In this document: positions 29,226 through 34,635 of the stretch, in pieces
Layout: each line of letters begins with the position of its first letter
How positions within the stretch are numbered: the first letter of the stretch is position 1
Assembly: GCA_007121555.1 (NCBI GenBank)
Contig: SKKH01000210.1
Location: forward strand, 1-34,635
Length of the DNA: 34,635 bases
Source of the DNA: Gemmatimonadota bacterium
GTDB lineage: Bacteria; Gemmatimonadota; Gemmatimonadetes; Longimicrobiales; Gaopeijiaceae
Direction: 5' to 3'
The notes under the pieces: generated by a model
Told to the model about the DNA's origin: nothing
Seen by the model: only the letters and a program-made list of their open reading frames with translations
Databases searched by the model: none
Made by a program: the position numbers and the translations under genes

Positions 29226-30683
29226 TCAGCTGATCGCAGGCGCGCAGGGGCTCGACAACCCGCGAGCGGAGCATTCGTTGGCCGGAACGATCATGTGCTC
29301 GAAGAGCGAGTCGCCCGGTCGGTCCAGCGGAAGCGTCGAAAGCCGGTTGTATCGCCGGGCGTCGATCCACCGCGTGCCCTGCGTCCACATCAGGGAGTAC
29401 GTGCGGTTGTACAGCAGCTCCGTCACGAAGTCTTCGCTGCCGCTCCCAGCGGTCACCCCGGCGGGTGCCAACCCCCCGGCATGAAAACGGACCAGATTCA
29501 GATCGTCGATGGCTCCCGGTCGATCCCCTGTGTTCCAGCGGATCTCCGACCTGAGCAACAGGAGTTCCTCGTTGACGATTCGGGGGATGGGCGCGCCCAG
29601 GTTCGCCACGGCCGGGTTCGCGGGGTTGTTGAAAAGGGTGGGTTTGTGCGTCCCGATGAGGTCGTTCAGGTTCCGGGTCCGACCGGCGTCGGAGACCTTG
29701 CTCAGAAGCCGCCGGTCCGCACTTCCGTCAGGTTGGAACTGCGCCCCCGACAGGAGAGAGGGATGCACCCAGAGCCGGTCGTTCGACAGCGGCTCGCTCA
29801 CCGGGTTGGCCGGTTCCCCGGCAGCCGATGAATATCCGAAGTACACGCCTGCGGCCAGACTCTCCGGCAGCCCCCCCGTCGTCACGAACGAAGCCTCCAT
29901 GGCTGTCGACGCCTGGCCCCAGCAGGCCGTGCAGCCCACGAAGGTGGCTCGGTGTACGAGCACCTTGGCGGCCAGGGCCCGATTGAACTGGGCGAAGGTG
30001 GTCGGAGTGTCGAATCCGGCGTATCCCGGTGCCACCGTGAAGGGGAAGGACGCTCCTCCCGCCTGAAGGTCGGCCAGCGCCTCGTCCAGGAGGGCTGAAA
30101 CCGTCTCCAATGCCGCGGAGAAGCTCACGAAGGGTGCCGGTTCTGCCGTGATGGGGCGATCCACATCCAGGGGGATCCCATGCTGGCCCGTTCGAACGGC
30201 CAGCCGGTGGAGGTGAGAAGCCTTCATCGTCTTGGCGAACCCCGCCGATGCCCTCCGCTCTACATCGGAAAGACCAGAGGTACTCGGCAGCGCTTCCAGA
30301 TACGTATTGATCGTGCGGATGGCCGAATACTGACCCTGCCAGATCCCCGAGTTCCTCCCCGTGGGATCCTGAGGCCCCCGGATCTGCTCGCCGGTCTCCC
30401 GCGGATCATTGCCCAGGAGGTTGTAGCCCTCCCGTCCATAGAGGGCGTAGAACTGGATCTCAGTGCCCACGTCGTTGAAGCTCTGGGCAAAGATCCCCGT
30501 CGCCGCACGGGCCATGACCTCCCGGGTGGGTGATCCCGTCAGGGTCTCCACCGTAGGAGCATTCGTGTTCAACACGTCCAGGTCGCCGCAGGCCGTGGCG
30601 CCAAGGACCATCAGGGAGGCCACCGCAAAGCGCCGTCCCCCCAAACCACGCCCCTCGCTGGGGGCGATATCGATGCGATTCAT
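29226..30683 (-). CDS. SusD/RagB-family outer-membrane lipoprotein
   Basis: The 485-residue lipoprotein has a lipobox (LGATAC, Cys32). SusD-family features are the N-terminal LDVLNTNAPT, the TPR-like helical pair around IRTINTYLEALP and AGFAKTMKASHLHRLA, and a C-terminal region with EELLLLRSEIRWNTGD and LLYNRTYSLMWTQGTRWIDARR. SusD proteins sit on the cell surface as the lid of the SusC transporter and bind the ligand. The start lies 2 bp after the SusC-like stop, so the pair is one operon. No glycoside hydrolase, sulfatase or sigma/anti-sigma pair is adjacent, so the substrate may not be a glycan. Confidence 0.9.
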   Translation of the reverse strand: MNRIDIAPSEGRGLGGRRFAVASLMVLGATACGDLDVLNTNAPTVETLTGSPTREVMARAATGIFAQSFNDVGTEIQFYALYGREGYNLLGNDPRETGEQIRGPQDPTGRNSGIWQGQYSAIRTINTYLEALPSTSGLSDVERRASAGFAKTMKASHLHRLAVRTGQHGIPLDVDRPITAEPAPFVSFSAALETVSALLDEALADLQAGGASFPFTVAPGYAGFDTPTTFAQFNRALAAKVLVHRATFVGCTACWGQASTAMEASFVTTGGLPESLAAGVYFGYSSAAGEPANPVSEPLSNDRLWVHPSLLSGAQFQPDGSADRRLLSKVSDAGRTRNLNDLIGTHKPTLFNNPANPAVANLGAPIPRIVNEELLLLRSEIRWNTGDRPGAIDDLNLVRFHAGGLAPAGVTAGSGSEDFVTELLYNRTYSLMWTQGTRWIDARRYNRLSTLPLDRPGDSLFEHMIVPANECSARGLSSPCAPAIS

Positions 30684-30685
30684 GG

Positions 30686-33658
30686 TCAGAACCCCACGGA
30701 GACGTTGAAGAAGACGCTGCGAGAAGGCGGATAGGGAGCGATGTCCAGGTTATTGCGGACGGCTGCAGCGCCGAAGTTGGCCACCTCCGGATCCAGCCCG
30801 CTGTACTCGGTCCACATGAAGAGATTCCGAGCCGAAAGGCCCATGCGGATATTCCTGGCTCCAAGCCCCAGAGCATCGGTGTACCGCTGCGGGACGTCCA
30901 CATCCAGCGACACCTCGCGGACCTTCACGAACGAGGCATCCTCGATGTAGGGGGTGATCACCCCCTTCAGGTACCCGTCGTAGCGGGCAGCCCACTCCGG
31001 GCTCCCCCAATCCTTCGCGTTTCGCCCGTCGTCGAGGAGGAACTGGGTCAGGTTGATCACGTTCCCACCCTGCTGCCAGTCCACGACCACCCCAAGACTC
31101 ACCATCCGGTAGGTCACGTCGTTGATGAAGCCCATCCGGAAGTCGGGGGCGGTGTTCCCGAGCTGGCTCAACGCGCCCGCCCGATTCCCGCTCTCGTCGT
31201 AGTCGAAGCCGATGAGTTGCGTGATGGGGCGACCCACCTCGATCCGTGTACGCCCCAGGTTTCCGAACCCCGAGGCCGCCGGGAAGAAGGGGGGCAGTCC
31301 GGCCAGGTCCACCACCTCGCTGGTGTAGCGCGTGAAGGTGTTCCGACTCACCCATTGCACATCGCCCGTAAGGATCGGGGTGAAGCCCAGGCTCACCTCG
31401 ATCCCCCGATTCTGGATCTCGCCTCCGTTGAAGATCTCGGTGGTGAAGCCCGAGGACGGGGCGGGCACCCGCTGGAGCAGCAGGTTCGTGGTGTTCCGGG
31501 TGAAGAGTGAGAAGTCCCAGGTCATCCGGCCCTGGAATACCTCCCCATCCACCCCTCCCTCCCACTCCTTCACTCTCTCGGGCTCCACACCGGCGAAGCC
31601 CGCCGTCGTGGAGACCGTCACGCCCTGCTGGCCGCCGAGCTGGGGAGTCCCCAGGTTCGTGAACTTCTGGCCGAAGAGGGGCTGGTTCCCGGTCTCTCCG
31701 TATGCGGCCCGGAGCTTCAGCTCACTACCCTGCCCCAGGAGGTTCTGAAAGCGGTACGATCCCGAGACCTTGGGGAAGATGAAGAACTGGTCGATGTCTC
31801 CGTTCACACTGCTCCGCTCGGCCCGGAGCCCGGCCAGGATCAGAAGTCGATCGTCCAGAAGGAAGAGGGTCTCCTGGGCGTAGAGCGCCAGGGTCCGCTC
31901 CTGGGTCAGATTCTCTGTGGCGGTCGTAAAGGTGCCCTGGTTCACGTTCCGCTGACCCGGAAGGAGGTTCTGGGTCCGGATCGAGAAGGTGTTGAGTCGC
32001 CGGTCTTCGTACTGGACTCCGAACGAGGTGGAGGCGGTGAATCCGCTGGCCAGCCATTCATGCACGGCGTTGGCGTTCCAGTTGTAGAAGAGGCTCCGGC
32101 CCCCGCTCTCCACCGATTCGCCCGGCAGGGCCTGCACCCGTTCGAAGAAGAGCTCGTTGGGGGTCCAGACGTCGTTACGCTGGTCGAATGCGTCGAGCCC
32201 TCCACCGACCACGAGCCGGAGTCGCTGGTTCCCGGCATCCACAGCCTGCCAGCCCAGGTTCACCCCCCCTGTGAAGCGGTTCGTCTCCTCCGCGTTCACA
32301 CCCAGCTCGGTGAGCTGCAGCGGGTTGGACTGGACCCCTACCGTGGGCGTCGGAAAGGAGCCGTCATCGTTTCGCCGACTCAGGTCGATGAAGCTGGGGA
32401 TGTAGGCGATGGCGTAGCCGTGGCACCCGTAGTTGTTGCAGTTGTTGTTCCACCCCCGATCGTTTTCCGAACGGGAGTAGTTGGCCGAGACGTTCACGTC
32501 GATGGCCGAGCCCAGCTCCTGATCGACGTTCACCCGCAGGCTCTGCTGGTCGGCGAAGGTCCCTCGCTCGGTCCCTTCGTCGTGCTTCCACTGCCCCGAG
32601 ATGAAGTACCGGGTCGAGGCCGTTCCTCCGCTTACGTTGGCCAGCGTCTCATGGGACAGGCTCCGGTTGTCGTAGACCATCCCGTAATGGTCGAAGTAGG
32701 GGTTCTGGTTTCCCTGGAAGAAGGGAAGGGCCGCATCGCCGTATCGGACCTGCGCCGAGTCCGCCGTCCAGCGCCGGGTCTCCAGGAGCCGAAGGGGCGA
32801 GTAGACCCCGAAGCGCTGGGTGACGTTGGCCCGGGCCTCACCCTCCTGCCCCCGGACCGTGGTGATCACCACCACACCGTTCGACGCCTTGGAACCGTAT
32901 ATGGAGGAGGCCGCAGCCCCCTTCAGGATTTCGATGCTGGCAATGTCCGCGGGATTCAGGTCGGCGATCCGGTTCACCGGGTCGGCTTCGAGTGCGGGGC
33001 TGGCGGCATTGTTGGTGAATCCCCGCCCGCTGGGGATGGCCGCGTTGGAATAGATCACCCCGTCCACCACGAAGAGCGGATCGAACCCTCCGAGGAGGGT
33101 GCTGTTGCCCCGGACCTGCATCTGGATCCCACCTCCGGGAGCTCCGGAGTTCGTCTGGAGGTTGACCCCGGTCACCTTGCCTTGAAGGGCGTTGAGTACG
33201 GTGGGAGATGAAACTCGCCGAACGTCCTCGCCGGAGACATAGGCAATGGAGGTGGTGGCGCTGCGACGATCGATGGCGGTGGCCTGCCCCGTGACGACCA
33301 GCTCGCCCAACCGAAACACGTCGGGCGTCAGAGCCACGTCCACGGTGTTCTGGTCCGGACCCACGATCACTTCGAGAGGTGCGTAGCCGAAGGCGCTGAT
33401 CTGGAGCCGTACCTCGCCGGCAGGGACCCGGAGGACGAAGGTACCGCCCTGGGTCGAAAAGGTGGGTGTCGCTCGAGCCGGTGCCAGAACGCTGATCTCT
33501 GCGCCCACGAGGGGCTGTCCCGACTCGGCCCGGGTGACCTGGCCCGTAATCTCGCGATCCTGCGCCGCCAGGGGAGGCGCGGCCATGGCCGTCATGGTCC
33601 CGACCAGCCAAAGACTTGCGGCCAGGGGGACAAGGGAGATAGACAGGGGAATACGCAC
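30686..33658 (-). CDS. SusC/RagA-family TonB-dependent outer-membrane transporter
   Basis: The 990-residue protein has a signal peptide (IPLSISLVPLAASLWLVGTM, cleaved near PLAAQD). A CarboxypepD_reg-like domain follows (about residues 35-115; ITGQVTRAESGQPLVGAEI), then the plug with the SusC pattern SSPTVLNALQGKVTGVNLQ, MQVRGNSTL, PLFVVDGVIYSN and the GAAASSIYGSKASNGVVVIT signature. A beta-barrel with many aromatic strands ends in Phe (FFNVSVGF). It imports ligand with TonB energy together with the adjacent SusD-like lid. I use the GTG at 33658 because GAGGAGG lies just upstream and the signal peptide begins there; the frame open to 33799 is proline-rich and not signal-like. Confidence 0.93.
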   Translation of the reverse strand: MRIPLSISLVPLAASLWLVGTMTAMAAPPLAAQDREITGQVTRAESGQPLVGAEISVLAPARATPTFSTQGGTFVLRVPAGEVRLQISAFGYAPLEVIVGPDQNTVDVALTPDVFRLGELVVTGQATAIDRRSATTSIAYVSGEDVRRVSSPTVLNALQGKVTGVNLQTNSGAPGGGIQMQVRGNSTLLGGFDPLFVVDGVIYSNAAIPSGRGFTNNAASPALEADPVNRIADLNPADIASIEILKGAAASSIYGSKASNGVVVITTVRGQEGEARANVTQRFGVYSPLRLLETRRWTADSAQVRYGDAALPFFQGNQNPYFDHYGMVYDNRSLSHETLANVSGGTASTRYFISGQWKHDEGTERGTFADQQSLRVNVDQELGSAIDVNVSANYSRSENDRGWNNNCNNYGCHGYAIAYIPSFIDLSRRNDDGSFPTPTVGVQSNPLQLTELGVNAEETNRFTGGVNLGWQAVDAGNQRLRLVVGGGLDAFDQRNDVWTPNELFFERVQALPGESVESGGRSLFYNWNANAVHEWLASGFTASTSFGVQYEDRRLNTFSIRTQNLLPGQRNVNQGTFTTATENLTQERTLALYAQETLFLLDDRLLILAGLRAERSSVNGDIDQFFIFPKVSGSYRFQNLLGQGSELKLRAAYGETGNQPLFGQKFTNLGTPQLGGQQGVTVSTTAGFAGVEPERVKEWEGGVDGEVFQGRMTWDFSLFTRNTTNLLLQRVPAPSSGFTTEIFNGGEIQNRGIEVSLGFTPILTGDVQWVSRNTFTRYTSEVVDLAGLPPFFPAASGFGNLGRTRIEVGRPITQLIGFDYDESGNRAGALSQLGNTAPDFRMGFINDVTYRMVSLGVVVDWQQGGNVINLTQFLLDDGRNAKDWGSPEWAARYDGYLKGVITPYIEDASFVKVREVSLDVDVPQRYTDALGLGARNIRMGLSARNLFMWTEYSGLDPEVANFGAAAVRNNLDIAPYPPSRSVFFNVSVGF

Positions 33659-33823
33659 GTCGCCTCCTCGAAAAGGGGGATTTGGGCTGGGAAGGTGGGG
33701 TCCCGGCACCGAGCTCGGGGGATGACCGAAACGGCCCTGCGATCGTGCGGGGGAGGTTCTACGGCATCCAGGACCGGTAGGGTGGGTCCCGGGTGCCATT
33801 CATCGCAGCGAGCTACTTGATCT

Positions 33824-33852
33824 TCAATAGTACGGTCCGCCGGTCCCGTCAA
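33824..33852 (-). promoter_or_regulatory. Candidate promoter of the susCD operon
   Basis: On the minus strand TTGACG (33847-33852) is followed after 17 bp by TATTGA (33824-33829). Transcription would start near 33817, leaving a leader of about 160 nt before the GTG at 33658. I see no recognisable riboswitch in that leader. Confidence 0.5.
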
Positions 33853-34030
33853 GGCATTTGTCACCTCTGCTCCCGGGACCGTTCAGCCGGGCTGTTCACC
33901 GCTGGAAATCCACCAGGGTGAGCGGCGAGGGGCCACCCCGGCCCAGCTCCTCGACCCGAGCTCCGAGGATCCCGTCCGAGCCTGCTCGAGGAGAGCTCCC
34001 AGAGTCGCTCCGGCACCCCGTCCACTGAAT

Positions 34031-34059
34031 TTGACGGGATCCGACTCGATGGGTACTTT
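34031..34059 (+). promoter_or_regulatory. Candidate promoter of the PAS sensor gene
   Basis: TTGACG (34031-34036), 17-bp spacer, TACTTT (34054-34059), with the start codon at 34121. The -35 is identical to that of the divergent susCD promoter. The rest of the 33853-34120 gap shows nothing else I can name. Confidence 0.5.
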
Positions 34060-34072
34060 TGGCCCCCATCGA
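34046..34072. promoter_or_regulatory. Inverted repeat bracketing the -10 element
   Basis: TCGATGGG (34046-34053) and CCCATCGA (34065-34072) are perfect 8-bp complements separated by 11 bp that contain the TACTTT -10 element. A dimeric regulator bound here would cover the core promoter. Confidence 0.45.
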
Positions 34073-34120
34073 CGGACGCTCTCCGGCGAGACGCCACCTT
34101 ATTTCCAGGGACCGAACGCC

Positions 34121-34635
34121 ATGGACCGAGGTCGGTCGCTCTCGACCGAAGGGAGCGCGCGCCTCCCCTCCCCCGTTCGATCCGCGGCCACGGCAGCCCT
34201 CATCTACACCCTGGCCGGCGGGTTGTGGATCGTCTTTTCGGACCACCTCCTCGCGGTTCTCGCTCCTTCTCCCGAGGCGTTCGCACGGCTTCAGACGTGG
34301 AAGGGCATCGGCTTCGTGGCCGTGACAGCCGGCATCCTGTTTCTGGTCCTTCAGCTCCAGTTCCAACGGAGGGCCGAGGCCGCTCGCCAGATCCGGGAGG
34401 GGGCTCAACGACTTCGACTTCTGGTGCAGAACACCCCTGTGGCGGTGGTGGAGTGGGACTCGGACTCCCGGGTGACCGGCTGGTCCGGCGTGGCCGAAGA
34501 CCTCCTGGGGTGGTCGGCTGAAGAGGTGATGGGCAAAGGCCTGGGCGAGTGGCCCTTCGTCCACCCCGACGATCAGGCCGAGGTGGACCGGCTCGTGGAA
34601 GAGAACCGGCGGAAGGGAGCGAAGGGCTTCTTCTC
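34121..34635 (+). CDS. Membrane-bound PAS sensor protein, 3' end outside the window
   Basis: 171 complete codons are visible and the frame is open to the window edge. Two membrane segments (about residues 25-48, ALIYTLAGGLWIVFSD; about 64-84, IGFVAVTAGILFLVLQL) enclose a short extracytoplasmic loop (LLAVLAPSPEAFARLQTWKG). This N-terminal pattern is common in PAS-linked histidine kinases and GGDEF/EAL proteins. A PAS domain begins near residue 100 (LVQNTPVAVVEWDSDSRVTG, then ELLGWSAEE-like DLLGWSAEEVMG and FVHPDDQ). The output domain is not in the window, so kinase or cyclase cannot be decided. AGGGA lies 9 nt before the ATG. Confidence 0.8.
   Translation, partial: MDRGRSLSTEGSARLPSPVRSAATAALIYTLAGGLWIVFSDHLLAVLAPSPEAFARLQTWKGIGFVAVTAGILFLVLQLQFQRRAEAARQIREGAQRLRLLVQNTPVAVVEWDSDSRVTGWSGVAEDLLGWSAEEVMGKGLGEWPFVHPDDQAEVDRLVEENRRKGAKGFF

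Noticed and set aside
28886-29233. 115-codon plus-strand frame covering repeat copy C
   Set aside because: It runs through the repeat and into the susCD terminator hairpin, which argues against a real gene.
1-34635. tRNA, rRNA or CRISPR array
   Set aside because: No TPsiC-loop-like GTTCGA context with a foldable cloverleaf, no rRNA-like sequence and no regularly spaced direct repeats were seen.

Overview
The window is GC-rich, densely coded bacterial chromosome. It has a SusC/SusD pair at high GC, a secreted tricorn-type protease, DUF222-type HNH nuclease debris, and PAS-rich sensors. I infer a member of Gemmatimonadota or a close relative, with moderate confidence, because no rRNA or other phylogenetic marker is present. 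No tRNA, rRNA or CRISPR array was seen.

Layout. Bases 1-676 hold a dispersed repeat abutting a badly decayed IS701-type transposase. Bases 797-1901 (minus) carry a stand-alone PAS/zinc-motif protein and a small secreted protein behind a sigma-54-like promoter. Bases 2169-9820 (minus) are a nine-gene Mrp-type cation/proton antiporter operon in the order E-F-G-DUF4040-B-C-D-D'-D''. Bases 9933-13226 (minus) encode a secreted tricorn-like S41 protease. Bases 13339-17881 form a divergent cluster for salvage of 5'-methylthioadenosine or 5'-deoxyadenosine. Its minus arm is mtnA plus a FucA-like class II aldolase; its plus arm is a nucleoside phosphorylase, an MTA/SAH deaminase-type amidohydrolase and a cupin. 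Bases 17957-21376 carry a hybrid histidine kinase diverging from an alpha/beta hydrolase across an intergenic region with two copies of a GGAAC-N4-GTTCC dyad. Bases 21489-26455 encode two tandem paralogous lipoproteins built of Ig-like modules; the first has a 645-bp internal duplication. Bases 26505-27428 (minus) encode an exported short-chain dehydrogenase. Bases 27777-29225 are a decayed zone with a split HNH nuclease pseudogene and two more copies of the dispersed repeat. Bases 29226-33658 (minus) are a SusCD outer-membrane uptake pair. Bases 34121-34635 begin a membrane PAS sensor that runs off the window end.

How the genes work together. The antiporter operon is tightly coupled, mostly by ATGA/TGATG overlaps, and its gene order matches the Mrp half of archaeal membrane-bound hydrogenase. 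The salvage cluster makes a coherent route: deamination, phosphorolysis by an enzyme with an oxopurine-type Asn, MtnA isomerisation, then aldolase cleavage to DHAP plus an aldehyde. This is a deaminase-first version of the DHAP shunt, with a cupin of unknown role attached. The envelope genes (SusCD, tricorn-like protease, Ig-like lipoproteins, exported SDR) suggest a heterotrophic Gram-negative cell that takes up macromolecular breakdown products.
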